The notes: generated from the sequence alone by a model not told the origin. Numbered from the stretch's first letter, positions 7,257 through 16,079 are shown. The stretch is DNA of 64,000 bases from an uncultured Propionibacteriaceae bacterium (GCA_937926975.1 CALBCJ010000023.1:38691-102690), one strand, 5' to 3'. Numbers and translations are program-made.

Positions 7257-9296
7257 ATGCCTGACACCACCGCTGCTGACCAGCCCCTCGGCTCGCCCTG
7301 GGAGGACCTGCGGGCTTTCGTCGCGGTACCCCGGCTGGGTGCGCTGACCCTCTCCCCCGACGGCGAGACCCTGGTGGTCTCGGTGAGCGCACCGAGCCAC
7401 GACCAGACCCGGTACGTGTCGGCACTGTGGCGGGTCGACCCGCACGGAGTGGCCCCGGCCCGCCGCCTCACCCGGTCGCTCGAGGGCGAGGCCGCAGCCG
7501 CTTTCCTGCCTGACCAGAGCCTGCTGTTCACCTCCCAGCGGGCGGTGCCGGCCGGGACCGAGCCGGCGCCTGAGACCGTACGGGCGCTGTGGTGCCTGCC
7601 CGCCGCTGGTGGCGAGGCGTACCCCGTGGCGCAGCGCGACGGCGGCTGGGGCCAGGTCCTGACCGCGCGGCGCAGCGACCAGGTGGTGCTCCAGGTCCGC
7701 GCCCACCTCGGCACGCACGACGAGGAGTCCGACGCGGCCCGCCGCCAGGAGCGCAAGAAGAACGCAGTCGCGGCGCTGTGGCACACCGGCTCCGGAGTGC
7801 GCCACTGGGACGCCGACCTGGGCCCGGAGGCGCCCCGGCTGCTCACCGCCACCGTCGCGGGCGGCGCGGAGACCTGCCTGGAGGGTCTGCGGCCACTCAG
7901 CGGTGATGTCGGTCAGCGGCTGGCGGAGCCGTACTCGCTCAGTGATGACGCATCGGTGCTGGTCACCGGCTGGACGACGCCGCGGCGCGGCGGGGTGGTC
8001 TGGAGCAGCCTGGCGCTGTGGAGCCCGCAGACCGGCGAGCGGCGGGTGCTGGAGTCGCCGGACCGCGAGTACGGGTCAGGGCTGGTCTCCCCCGACGGGC
8101 GCTGGGTGGTGGCGGTCGAGACCGAGCCGAGCACCCCCGAGCGGGCCCCGCGCCAGCAGCTGGTCCTGGTCGACACCGAGACCCTCCAGCTGCGGGCGCT
8201 GGCGGCGGACTGGGACCGCTGGGTCAGCCCAGCGGCCTGGTCGCCGGACAGCCAGACCGTGTACCTGACCGGCGACGAGGACGGCGACCACCCGGTCTTC
8301 GCCCTGGCCATCGACGGGTCGGCGCCCAGGCGGCTGACCGGCGCCGGCGCGTACGGGTCGGTGCAGGTCGGCCCGGACGGCAGCCTGTACGCGGTGCGCA
8401 GCTCGTACACCGACCCCGGCTCGCTGTGGCGGATCGACCCGGCCAGCGGGGAGCAGACCCGGCTGCCGAGCCCGGTCGACTACCCCGCGCTGCCGGGCCG
8501 CGTGGAGCGGGTCGAGACCACCGCTGCCGACGGCGCCCGGGTCCCCGGCTACCTGGTGCTGCCCCGTGACGCCTCTCCCGAGCGCCCGGCGACGCTGGCG
8601 CTGTGGATCCACGGCGGGCCGCTCAGCTCGTGGAGCTCCTGGTCGTGGCGGTGGTGCCCGTGGCTGCTGGTGTCCCGCGGGTACGCGGTGCTGCTGCCCG
8701 ACCCGGCCCTGTCGACCGGGTACGGCTGGGACATGGTCCAGCGCGGCTGGGGCGCCTGGGGCGCCGCCCCGTACACGGACCTGATGTCGATCACCGACGC
8801 GGTCGAGGCCCGCGACGACATCGACGCCCGCCGTACGGTCGCGATGGGCGGCTCGTTCGGCGGGTACATGGCGAACTGGGTGGCCGGCCACACCGACCGG
8901 TTCGCGGCGATCGTCTCGCACGCCTCGCTGTGGAACCTGGAGTCGTTCGGGGCGACGACCGACCACCCCTGGTACTGGGCCCGGCAGCTGTCACCCGAGA
9001 TGCAGGTCGCGAGCTCGCCGCACCGGTTCGCCGACCAGATCCGGACCCCGGTGCTCGTGATCCACGGCGACCGGGACTACCGGGTCCCGATCGGGGAGGG
9101 CCTGGCGCTGTGGTGGGCGCTGGTCTCGGGCTTCGACGGGGAGCCGGAGCAGCTGCCGCACCGGTTCCTGTACTTCCCGAACGAGAACCACTGGGTGCTG
9201 ACCCCGAACCACGCCCGGGTCTGGTACGAGGCGGTGCTGTCCTTCCTCGCTACCCACGTCGACGGCGCCGAGGAGGTACGGCCGGAGCTGCTGTAG
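7257..9296 (+). CDS. S9 family prolyl oligopeptidase/acylaminoacyl peptidase
   Basis: About 679 residues. The N-terminal two thirds form a beta-propeller with repeated blade motifs (LTLSPDGETLVVSV, LVSPDGRWVVAVE, AAWSPDSQTVYLTGDEDGD). The C-terminal alpha/beta-hydrolase domain holds the catalytic Ser in GGSFGGYMANWVAGH (Ser about 533), Asp in HGDRDYRVP and His in NENHWV. It hydrolyses short peptides in the cytosol, probably at proline or acylated N-termini; the exact specificity is not visible. ATG 7257 fits the conserved N-terminus; the open frame continues upstream through the inverted repeat but without family character. A separate, shorter gene follows. Confidence 0.88.
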   Translation: MPDTTAADQPLGSPWEDLRAFVAVPRLGALTLSPDGETLVVSVSAPSHDQTRYVSALWRVDPHGVAPARRLTRSLEGEAAAAFLPDQSLLFTSQRAVPAGTEPAPETVRALWCLPAAGGEAYPVAQRDGGWGQVLTARRSDQVVLQVRAHLGTHDEESDAARRQERKKNAVAALWHTGSGVRHWDADLGPEAPRLLTATVAGGAETCLEGLRPLSGDVGQRLAEPYSLSDDASVLVTGWTTPRRGGVVWSSLALWSPQTGERRVLESPDREYGSGLVSPDGRWVVAVETEPSTPERAPRQQLVLVDTETLQLRALAADWDRWVSPAAWSPDSQTVYLTGDEDGDHPVFALAIDGSAPRRLTGAGAYGSVQVGPDGSLYAVRSSYTDPGSLWRIDPASGEQTRLPSPVDYPALPGRVERVETTAADGARVPGYLVLPRDASPERPATLALWIHGGPLSSWSSWSWRWCPWLLVSRGYAVLLPDPALSTGYGWDMVQRGWGAWGAAPYTDLMSITDAVEARDDIDARRTVAMGGSFGGYMANWVAGHTDRFAAIVSHASLWNLESFGATTDHPWYWARQLSPEMQVASSPHRFADQIRTPVLVIHGDRDYRVPIGEGLALWWALVSGFDGEPEQLPHRFLYFPNENHWVLTPNHARVWYEAVLSFLATHVDGAEEVRPELL

Positions 9297-9364
9297 GAGA
9301 GGCCGCCGGTCAGCAGCAGGCGAGATCGGTGCCGCGCCACGACGGTGAGCTCTACGGTGGGGCC

Positions 9365-9835
9365 ATGGACCTGGTGGAGCATCTACAGCCGCTGGCGAGC
9401 CTGGTGGGGCGGTGGACCGGTGAGGGCGCCGGGGAGTACCCGACCATCTCGACCTTCCGCTACCGCAAGGAGCTGGTCGTCGCCGACGTCGGGCGGCAGT
9501 TCCTGACCTGGCAGGAGCGGACCTGGTCGCTGGTCGACCACCGGCCGATGTTCACCTCCACGGGTTTCGTCCGGGTGCCCGGACCGGAGCGGGTCGAGCT
9601 GCGGCTGGCGCTGCCGACCGGTCTGGTGGAGTGCTGCGAGGGGACCGTCGACACCACCGACGGGCTGCGGCTGGAGCTGCCGGCGCGGGTGCTGGGCTCC
9701 CAGTCCGCCAAGCCGGTCACGGCCACCTCCCGGACTCTGGTGGTCACCGGTGACCAGATGGAGATGACCATGGACATGGCCGCCATGGGTCGCCCGATAG
9801 CCCGTCACCTCACGTGCGCCCTGACCCGGAGCTGA
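9365..9835 (+). CDS. nitrobindin-like heme-binding beta-barrel protein (FABP family)
   Basis: 156 residues, cytoplasmic. The N-terminal signature GRWTGEGAGEYP matches the nitrobindin/THAP4-like family, whose ten-stranded barrel binds heme and isomerises peroxynitrite in studied members. The C-terminal segment ARHLTCALTRS contains the His expected to ligate heme iron. Length agrees with actinobacterial members (about 160). It follows the S9 peptidase by 68 bases on the same strand. The enzymatic role is from the family; heme binding is not proven here. Confidence 0.78.
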   Translation: MDLVEHLQPLASLVGRWTGEGAGEYPTISTFRYRKELVVADVGRQFLTWQERTWSLVDHRPMFTSTGFVRVPGPERVELRLALPTGLVECCEGTVDTTDGLRLELPARVLGSQSAKPVTATSRTLVVTGDQMEMTMDMAAMGRPIARHLTCALTRS

Positions 9836-10026
9836 CCCAGCCGGAGCTGATCTGAGTACGGGCTGGCGTTTGCGGCGCCCTGGCCCGCAGAGCAGCGGAC
9901 GCAGACCGGGGCACCGTGGGCGTGAGGGGGGCCAGCCGACCGGGCTGTCCGTCCGTACGTGGCAGGTGCCCTTACCTGGGGGTCGAGACTCGTACGCGGG
10001 CCGGCCGCACGCTGGTCGGCCAGCGG

Positions 10027-10828
10027 TCAGGCCGTCGACGGTGCAGGGCCGTCGGCAGGCGGTGCTGAGTGGTCCGTGCCCATGGCGCGGCCCCGCACCC
10101 AGTACGCCTGGGCGTGCAGGTGACGGCGTCCGAGGTGGTGCTCTCGGCGCAGAACGGAGCGGACCTGGTGCGTGACCGCCGACTCTGCGGCCACCCAGGC
10201 CTGCCACCCGGACCAGTCGCGGCCCGCGACCGCTGCCGACAGCCCGGTGCTGTCAGGGCGTCCGGCCACCCAGGAAGCCGTAACGCCCGGTCCGCTGGGC
10301 AGGGGCAGAGCGGAGTCGTGGGGGCTGTGCGACTCAAGGTGCACGACGACCGGTGGGTGGTCGCCCGCACTGGCCAGCGCCCGCACGATGGAGGTGATGG
10401 CCGGGTACGCGGACAGGTCGCCCAGCAGGAGGTAGCCCGAGGGGGTCGGCTCAGCCGGGACGAGGGGCCGCTCACCCGTACCGCATGACCGTGAGAGCGC
10501 TACCGGTCGAGCGGCTCGGGACCTTGCTCAGCTGCTTGGCCATGGCGGCCCAGTGCGGTGCCGGCCCCGCAGGCTCGTGGATCGCGAAGTCGACCGCGAA
10601 GCGGCCCGTGGTCACCAGGGTGTAAGCGCGCTGGAGCTCTTTGCGGGAGCCGGCTGGGTCAGGCACGGACCCAGGCGGCGGCGCCTCGCCGTCGGGGTTC
10701 AGGAGCGTGTCTGAGTGAAGGTGGGTACGAACGACGTGCTCGGTGCGGTGCTCACGGGCGACGACCGTCAAGCGGTGCTCGGTGGCGCCCAGCACTCGCA
10801 GGACGGCGCCCTGCCAGCCCTTGCTCAT
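10027..10828 (-). pseudogene. siderophore-interacting protein, split by one frameshift
   Basis: From ATG 10828 the frame encodes the FAD-binding half of a SIP ferric-siderophore reductase (RAYTLVTTGRFAVDF, then HEPAGPAPHWAAMAK) and stops at 10472. The second half continues in another frame: G-E-R-P-L-V-P-A-E-P, then GYLLGDLSAYPAITSIVRAL and a C-terminal W-V-A-A-E-S segment, ending at 10027. Removing one G from the GGG near 10478 joins both halves into a normal protein of about 266 residues. The gene reads as recently inactivated or mis-sequenced. The product would reduce Fe(III)-siderophores in the cytosol. A palindrome sits 27 bases upstream. Confidence 0.75.
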
Positions 10829-10854
10829 CGGATTCTCGATCCACGGTCCACCAA

Positions 10855-10874
10855 AAGCAAGGATTACCTTGCTT
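10855..10874. promoter_or_regulatory. palindromic operator candidate upstream of the siderophore-interacting gene
   Basis: AAGCAAGG-ATTA-CCTTGCTT: perfect 8-bp arms around ATTA, 27-46 bases upstream of ATG 10828. The context (iron reductase gene, A+T-rich island in G+C-rich DNA) suggests an iron-dependent repressor site. It does not match the classic DtxR/IdeR box closely, so the regulator is uncertain. Confidence 0.6.
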
Positions 10875-11000
10875 AGTCCGGACGGTCGGCTCCGCGCTTT
10901 GACGACCGGCCGCGTAGTCCCCGGTCTGGACGACGAAGAGCGAGAAACGACTGGCTGGACCACCAGCCGAAGGAGACCGGGGTTGTAGCAGAGCGGCCGG

Positions 11001-11031
11001 GCCCGAGCGGAGCTCGGGCGGTCAAGCACAG
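11001..11031 (-). terminator. hairpin preceded by the TGTGCTTGACC motif
   Basis: Stem GCCCGAGC / GCTCGGGC with loop GGA (11001-11019), next to GGTCAAGCACAG (11020-11031; reads CTGTGCTTGACC on the minus strand). It lies 70 bases beyond the end of the two-component operon, after a first hairpin of the same design at 11079, and may be a second termination step. Confidence 0.5.
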
Positions 11032-11078
11032 AACCTCTTCACCGCGAGGAGGAAGCCGGGGGTATAGCGAGCCGGCCA

Positions 11079-11110
11079 GCCGCCGCGGAGGCGGCGGCGG
11101 TCAAGCACAG
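11079..11110 (-). terminator. terminator of the two-component/ABC operon
   Basis: Stem GCCGCCGC / GCGGCGGC with a 4-base loop (11079-11098), immediately after the TGA of the response regulator. The 12-mer CTGTGCTTGACC (minus strand, 11110-11099) overlaps the stop codon. The same 12-mer plus G+C hairpin occurs at 11001 and at 24211. Confidence 0.6.
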
Positions 11111-11772
11111 TCCCGCATCAGGATCACCAGCTGGACCCGGTCCCGCAGCTCGAGCTTGGCCAGGATCCGGGTGACGTTCTTCTTCACCGAGTCGGGGGTG
11201 ATCACCAGCTGCTGGGCGATCTCGGCGTTGGTCAGTCCCTGGGCCACCAGCTCGGCTACCTCCTGCTCGCGGGGGCTGAGCGCCGAGAGGCGGTCCCGGG
11301 CCGCCCGCTGCTCGGGCGAGGCCACCGGGGTGAACACGTGCCGGTTCACCAGCTCGCGGGTGATTCTGGGCGTCAGGATCGCGTCTCCGCTAGCCACAGC
11401 GCGGATCGCGGAGTGCAGCTGGTCGCGGCGGGTGTCCTTCAGCAAGAACCCGGCAGCCCCGGCCGAGAGAGCTCCGAAGGCGTAGTCGTCCTGGTCGTAC
11501 GTGGTCAGCACCAGGGTCTTGACCGACGGGTAGAGCCGGCTGACCTGGGCGGTGGCGTCGACCCCGTTGAGGACCGGCATCCGGATGTCCATCAGCACCA
11601 CGTCGGGCAGCGGCTCACCCCGCTCGATCCGCCCGGCCAGCAGGTCGAGGGCCTCCTGCCCGTTGCCGGCCTGTCCGATGACCTGCAGGTCGTCGGCCTG
11701 CTTCAGGGCCAGCGCCAGACCCATCCGGGTCGGCCGCTGGTCGTCGACGATCAGCACCGTGATCGGCATCAC
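11101..11772 (-). CDS. NarL/FixJ-type response regulator
   Basis: About 223 residues. A receiver domain (VLIVDD at the N-terminus, phospho-acceptor Asp about 62 in VVLMDIRMP, Thr in VLTTYD, Lys in FLLKDTRR) is followed by a LuxR-type helix-turn-helix (LSPREQEVAELVAQGLTNAEIAQQL). GTG 11772 or ATG 11769; both overlap the stop of the histidine kinase, so the pair is coupled. It ends a five-gene operon with a kinase, two ABC-2 permeases and an ATPase. It likely controls that operon in response to a cell-envelope or antimicrobial signal sensed by the kinase; the signal is inference. Confidence 0.92.
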   Translation of the reverse strand: MMPITVLIVDDQRPTRMGLALALKQADDLQVIGQAGNGQEALDLLAGRIERGEPLPDVVLMDIRMPVLNGVDATAQVSRLYPSVKTLVLTTYDQDDYAFGALSAGAAGFLLKDTRRDQLHSAIRAVASGDAILTPRITRELVNRHVFTPVASPEQRAARDRLSALSPREQEVAELVAQGLTNAEIAQQLVITPDSVKKNVTRILAKLELRDRVQLVILMRDCA

Positions 11773-13148
11773 GCCTCCTCGGAGGTATGGGGAAGGGTGG
11801 CCCGGACGACCCAGCCCGCCGGTCCAGGTCCGGCGCTGACGCTGCCGCCGGCCTCGGCGACCGCGGTGGACATGCCCTGCAGCCCATGCCCTCCGGACGC
11901 AGAACCGCTTGCCAGGGGCGACTCGGCCAGGTCCTCGGGCCGGGGGTCAGCCGGTCCGGCGGAGCTGCTGACCAGTGGGCTCTGCCCGGACCCAGCAGAG
12001 CTGCTTGCCAGGGGCGCCTCGGCCGTACGCCCGTCGTCGGACACCGTCAGCTCGGTCCGGGCGGGCCTGTGGTCCAGGGAGATCACCACCCGGGTGGCGC
12101 CGGCCGCGTGCCGCATCGTGTTGGTCAGTGCCTCCCGGACCACGGTGTGGACCAGGACCCCGAGCGCCTCGTCGTCGGGTCGGCGTCCGGTCTCGGTGAG
12201 CGCCACAGCCAGGCCGGTCGCGCGTACGCCGGCCAGCAGGTCACCGATCGCGTCCCAGCCCCGCGGCCGCGCCCTGGGCTCCGCGCGGTCGCCGGGCAGG
12301 ATCGCGGCCACTGCCCGGCGGGTGTCGTTCAGACCGTCCCTGGCCAGGGAGTTCACGGTGGCGATCGCCTCGTCCAGGTCGGGGTCGCCGGTGAGGCCCT
12401 GCAGACCCTCGGTCAGGGCGATGATCGCGGTCAGGTTGTGCCCCACCGAGTCGTGCAGCTCGGTCGCGATCCGGGCCTGGCGGCGGGCCGCGTCGCGCTG
12501 CTCGGCCAGGCGCTGCTCGGTGGTCCGGGCGGCGAGCGCGGCATCGCGGCGCTCCAGGGTCTGGCGGCGGCTGCGGGAGCCGAAGCCGGTGCCCACCACG
12601 GCGGCCGTGATCACGACGAACGGCAGCACCCGGTTGGCGGCCGGGAACGGGGCCACCAGGGCGAGCAGCGCGCAGTATGCCGAGCAGGCCGTCAGGCCGG
12701 CCCCAATCCGTACCGGTGAGGCTGTGGTGACCAGGGTGTACACGGCCACCACGAAGGGGATCGCGAAGCCTGCCGCCCCGGTGATGATCTCGGTCCCGGT
12801 CGCGACCGCAGTGAGCAGGGCGACGGTGGCGAGCGGAAACCGGCGCCGGGCCACCAGCACCACCAGGACCCCGAGGTTGACCCCCAGCCAGCCCCAGCTG
12901 TGCAGCTCGGCCCGGGAGGCCAGCGGGCCCGTCCACAAGACGAGCTGGTACAGGCCCACTACCCCGGCGCCGATCCACAGCGTCGACGGGCTGGTCCGCC
13001 AGGCCTGGGCGAGCTGGTCGACGAACGTACGGGGGGCTTGGCCCGGCACCACCAGGTCAGCGGGCTCCTCGGGTCGTCTCGCCACCGGTCCTCCCTGCTT
13101 GCGCCGGAGCAGCACAGCTCCCAGCCCGTACGGGGTCGAGGCGGTCAT
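11769..13148 (-). CDS. sensor histidine kinase (HisKA_3 type)
   Basis: 459 residues from ATG 13148. The N-terminal third contains about five hydrophobic segments (residues 55-190) with no large extracellular domain, as in intramembrane-sensing kinases. The dimerisation helix has the phosphorylated His (about 232) in ATELHDSVGHNLTA; the ATPase has the N-box EALTNTMRHA and the G-box GHGLQGM. A low-complexity insert (Ser/Ala/Gly, roughly 380-420) carries repeats of P-L-A/V-S-S-S-A-G. The start overlaps the stop of the upstream permease (ATGA). Intramembrane kinases next to ABC-2 transporters typically sense peptide antibiotics. Confidence 0.9.
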   Translation of the reverse strand: MTASTPYGLGAVLLRRKQGGPVARRPEEPADLVVPGQAPRTFVDQLAQAWRTSPSTLWIGAGVVGLYQLVLWTGPLASRAELHSWGWLGVNLGVLVVLVARRRFPLATVALLTAVATGTEIITGAAGFAIPFVVAVYTLVTTASPVRIGAGLTACSAYCALLALVAPFPAANRVLPFVVITAAVVGTGFGSRSRRQTLERRDAALAARTTEQRLAEQRDAARRQARIATELHDSVGHNLTAIIALTEGLQGLTGDPDLDEAIATVNSLARDGLNDTRRAVAAILPGDRAEPRARPRGWDAIGDLLAGVRATGLAVALTETGRRPDDEALGVLVHTVVREALTNTMRHAAGATRVVISLDHRPARTELTVSDDGRTAEAPLASSSAGSGQSPLVSSSAGPADPRPEDLAESPLASGSASGGHGLQGMSTAVAEAGGSVSAGPGPAGWVVRATLPHTSEEA

Positions 13149-13939
13149 GACTGCCGGCGTACGGCCCGGCGGACCGCCAGGCTCATCAGCCCGCCCCAGA
13201 CCAGGGCGACAATACCGGCCGCAGCGGCTGAGCCGGCCGAAGTGATCGCACGAGGGTCGAGGTACGAGCCGCACCACATGATCAGCGCCATCGGGCTGAG
13301 CGGCATCAGGGGCTTGGCGATCAGGAGCCCGAAGCTCGCGATGGAGCCCATGACTACCGCGGTCATCACCCCGGAGAAGGACCGGATGACCAGCCCGAGC
13401 CAGGTGATGAAGGTCAGCACAGCCCACGTCCCGAGACTCATCACCACTAGCCGCGGCAGGGCGGCGAGCAGCCAGGTGGGGTCGAAGCCCAGGTACAGGC
13501 CGACCGCCGCGACCTCCAGGAAGAAGATCGTGCAGGTCAGCGCCGCCACCTGCAGGTTGTGCAGCAGCTTGCCGGCGACCAGGGCTCCGGCCAGGCCGTT
13601 GGCCCGCATCCGCTGCCAGCTGCGGCCCTCGTGCTCGGCGGCCGAGGTCTGCGCGACCAGGGCTCCGCAGGCCAGCGGCAGGAAGAGCAGGCCCGGCATC
13701 TGCAGCGACTGCACCCAGATCGCCTCCCAGGTCAGTCCCTGGCTGGCGAAGACCTCGGCATAGCTGACGTACTGCCAGGTGCCGGCGGCCAGCCCCAGTC
13801 CGCAGACCAGGATCACGACCGGCCAGTACCAGCGGTTGCCGGACTTGCGGTTCTCCCAGGACCAGGCGGCCTTCACCGAGGGGCGGGCCGGGCGCGCAGG
13901 CGTACGGGCGGGAGCAGGGGCGGGGACGGTGGTGCTCAT
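13145..13939 (-). CDS. ABC-2 type transporter permease, second subunit
   Basis: 264 residues from ATG 13939, overlapping the preceding permease by ATGA. A proline-rich cytoplasmic start is followed by six predicted transmembrane helices. It pairs with the permease at 13936-14754 and the ATPase at 14751, giving the one-ATPase, two-permease arrangement of LanF-E-G lantibiotic self-protection exporters. A conserved A-A-E-H-E-G-R-S-W segment between helices 2 and 3 resembles that family. The substrate is unknown; no lantibiotic precursor is visible within 5 kb. Confidence 0.82.
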   Translation of the reverse strand: MSTTVPAPAPARTPARPARPSVKAAWSWENRKSGNRWYWPVVILVCGLGLAAGTWQYVSYAEVFASQGLTWEAIWVQSLQMPGLLFLPLACGALVAQTSAAEHEGRSWQRMRANGLAGALVAGKLLHNLQVAALTCTIFFLEVAAVGLYLGFDPTWLLAALPRLVVMSLGTWAVLTFITWLGLVIRSFSGVMTAVVMGSIASFGLLIAKPLMPLSPMALIMWCGSYLDPRAITSAGSAAAAGIVALVWGGLMSLAVRRAVRRQS

Positions 13940-14754
13940 CGGTGGTTCTCCTTGCGGACGATCAGGGCGTACGAGGCGGCGGTGCAGGCGGCTGCGACGG
14001 CCACAGCTGCGGCGGCGACCAGCCAGGGCGAGGAGACCAGGACCGCGTCGCCGCCGGCGCTGATCGAGGCCTGGGTGGCCGAGTAGTCGAGCGGTGACGC
14101 TGCGCCGAGGAGGCCCCAGGGCAGAGCCCAGCCGACCTGCGGCAGCCGGAACGAGATCGACACGATCGAGATCACGATCCCGCCGACCGCGGCGACCGCG
14201 ATCGCGACCGACTGCTTGGCGAGGTACGACGACAGCGCGAGCTGTACGGCCGAGACGGCCACCGCGGTGGCGGCAGCGACCACCGGCAGCAGCGGCAGGA
14301 CCGCCCAGAAGGCCGGGGTGGCCCGCGGCCCCGGCAGCACGACCGAGGCGGCCAGCAGCGCCAGCTGGATCAGCCAGGCGGTGACCGACAGCACGGCCAG
14401 CTTGGCCACGAAACGGGTCGTCTCGCGCTGCCCCAGAGCGCTCAGCAGTTGCCCCATGCGCTCCTCGGAGTCCACGGTGACCAGGCGGGATGCCAGGATC
14501 CCGAGGATCGCGGGCAGGAACGCGGTCAGCATCTGGATCCCGTCCAGCAGGCCCAGGACCCGCAGCAGCTGGTGCTGCGGGGCCCGGCCGATCTGGACCG
14601 TCTGGACCGCGGCCGTCCACAGGGTGGTCAGGCCGCCGATCCCGCTGGCCATCAGCCAGTAGCGCTTGCGGCGCAGCTTGGTGAGCTCCATCCGGACGGC
14701 GGTGGTGATCCGGGGGCGCGCAGCCCGTACGGGGGCGGTCATCGCGAGGCTCAC
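13936..14754 (-). CDS. ABC-2 type transporter permease, first subunit
   Basis: 272 residues. An amphipathic start (MELTKLRRKRYWLM) is typical of ABC-2/lantibiotic-protection permeases and is followed by six hydrophobic helices. The motif DSEERMGQLLSALGQR between helices matches the cytoplasmic loop of this family. GTG 14754 overlaps the stop of the ATPase gene; an internal ATG at 14742 is also possible. It functions in the membrane with the other permease and the ATPase. Confidence 0.82.
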   Translation of the reverse strand: MSLAMTAPVRAARPRITTAVRMELTKLRRKRYWLMASGIGGLTTLWTAAVQTVQIGRAPQHQLLRVLGLLDGIQMLTAFLPAILGILASRLVTVDSEERMGQLLSALGQRETTRFVAKLAVLSVTAWLIQLALLAASVVLPGPRATPAFWAVLPLLPVVAAATAVAVSAVQLALSSYLAKQSVAIAVAAVGGIVISIVSISFRLPQVGWALPWGLLGAASPLDYSATQASISAGGDAVLVSSPWLVAAAAVAVAAACTAASYALIVRKENHR

Positions 14755-15833
14755 CGGGTCACCTCCGCGGCGCGGGCCGGGGCGGCGGCCGGGTCGGTCA
14801 GCTCCAGGAAGGCCTGCTCCAGCGTCTTGCGTACGGTCTGGACCCGGTAGATGGTCTGCCCGGACCGGACGATCGCGCTGACCAGGTCACCGACCACCGG
14901 GTCGGGCAGCATCGGCAGCCGTACGGCGTCGCCGTAGCGCTGGTGCTGGACCTGGTTCTCGGTCAGAAGGGCCGACAGCCCAGCCGGGTCGGAGGCGGTG
15001 ATGTCGATCACGCCGGCGTCCTGCAGCCCCGACAGCGGGCCCTGGTAGCGCAGCCGGCCGGCGCAGATGATGCCGACCACGTCGGCCATCTGCTCGATCT
15101 CGCTCAGGATGTGCGAGGAGACGATCACGGTGACGCCTTCCTGGCGGGCCAGCGACACGATCAGCTCGCGGACCTCGGCCACCCCGGCCGGGTCGAGCCC
15201 GTTGGTCGGCTCGTCCAGCAGCAGCAGCGGCGGGCTGGCTAGCAGGGCCATCGCCAGGCCGAGGCGCTGCTTCATGCCCAGCGAGTACTGCTTGGCCTGC
15301 TTGGAGCCGTGGCTGGCGAGGTCGACCAGGTCGAGGGCGTGGTCCACGCGGGAGGCCGGCAGCTGCAGGTACGCGGCGAGCATCGCGAGGTTCTCGCGGC
15401 CGGTGAGGCTGGGGTAGTACGAGGGGCCCTCGATCAGGGAGCCGATGGTGCCCGGTGCCATCGGGCTGCGGGTCGAGACTGGGCGGCCCATGATCGTCAT
15501 CTGCCCGCTGGTGGGGCTGGTCAGCCCGAGCAGGAGCTTCATGGTGGTGGACTTGCCGGCGCCGTTGGGGCCGAGGAAGCCGTAGATCCCGCCGGTCGGG
15601 ACGGCCAGGCTGATGTCGTCCACGACCGTGGTGGTCCCGTACGTCTTGGTCAGGCTCTGGGTGGTGACGACGAAGGAGCCAGGAGCCGGGGTGGAGATGC
15701 GGGTCTGCTCGGCCCAGGCGGCGGGTCCGGCAGCGGGCATCGAGACGGCCCTGCAGCCCGGAGCCGGCTGGGCCGGGGTGAGGGCGGTGCGGACGAGGAG
15801 GCGGGGCGCTGTGGCCGTGGCTGCGGTGTTCAT
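14751..15833 (-). CDS. ABC transporter ATP-binding protein (BcrA/LanF-like)
   Basis: 360 residues from ATG 15833; a second possible start is the internal M-P-A-A-G. An unusual N-terminal extension of about 50 residues precedes the nucleotide-binding domain: Walker A GPNGAGKST, Q-loop, signature YSLGMKQRLGLAM, Walker B LLLLDEPTNGLDP, H-loop SSHILSE. The DEPTNGLDP and SLGMKQRLG wording is characteristic of drug/lantibiotic-exporter ATPases. It begins a five-gene operon (ATPase, two permeases, kinase, regulator), every junction overlapping. It energises export or removal of a peptide or drug from the membrane. Confidence 0.9.
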   Translation of the reverse strand: MNTAATATAPRLLVRTALTPAQPAPGCRAVSMPAAGPAAWAEQTRISTPAPGSFVVTTQSLTKTYGTTTVVDDISLAVPTGGIYGFLGPNGAGKSTTMKLLLGLTSPTSGQMTIMGRPVSTRSPMAPGTIGSLIEGPSYYPSLTGRENLAMLAAYLQLPASRVDHALDLVDLASHGSKQAKQYSLGMKQRLGLAMALLASPPLLLLDEPTNGLDPAGVAEVRELIVSLARQEGVTVIVSSHILSEIEQMADVVGIICAGRLRYQGPLSGLQDAGVIDITASDPAGLSALLTENQVQHQRYGDAVRLPMLPDPVVGDLVSAIVRSGQTIYRVQTVRKTLEQAFLELTDPAAAPARAAEVTR

Positions 15834-16079
15834 GGCTCTATCGGACCGGGTACGGCGGGCGGCTGTCGCCGCGAGCGCCCCGGCTGTCCCCCTGGGGTGA
15901 CGGCGCTGGCCCGGACTGTCCCCCCAGAGGGACAGCGGTCTTCGGGCGGCGGCGGCCCGTAGCCGAGCATCGCCGCGTACGAGCGAGGACGGCGCCAGCC
16001 CTCGCCCGCGACGACGAAGCGTCTGGAGTCGGCGCTGAGGCCTCTGGGGCGTGAGTCGCTCGCTCATCACCGGGACGCT

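Noticed and set aside
10855..10874. Classical IdeR/DtxR iron box
   Set aside because: Arms and centre spacing (8-4-8) do not match the 19-bp TTAGG-type consensus well; kept only as an operator candidate.
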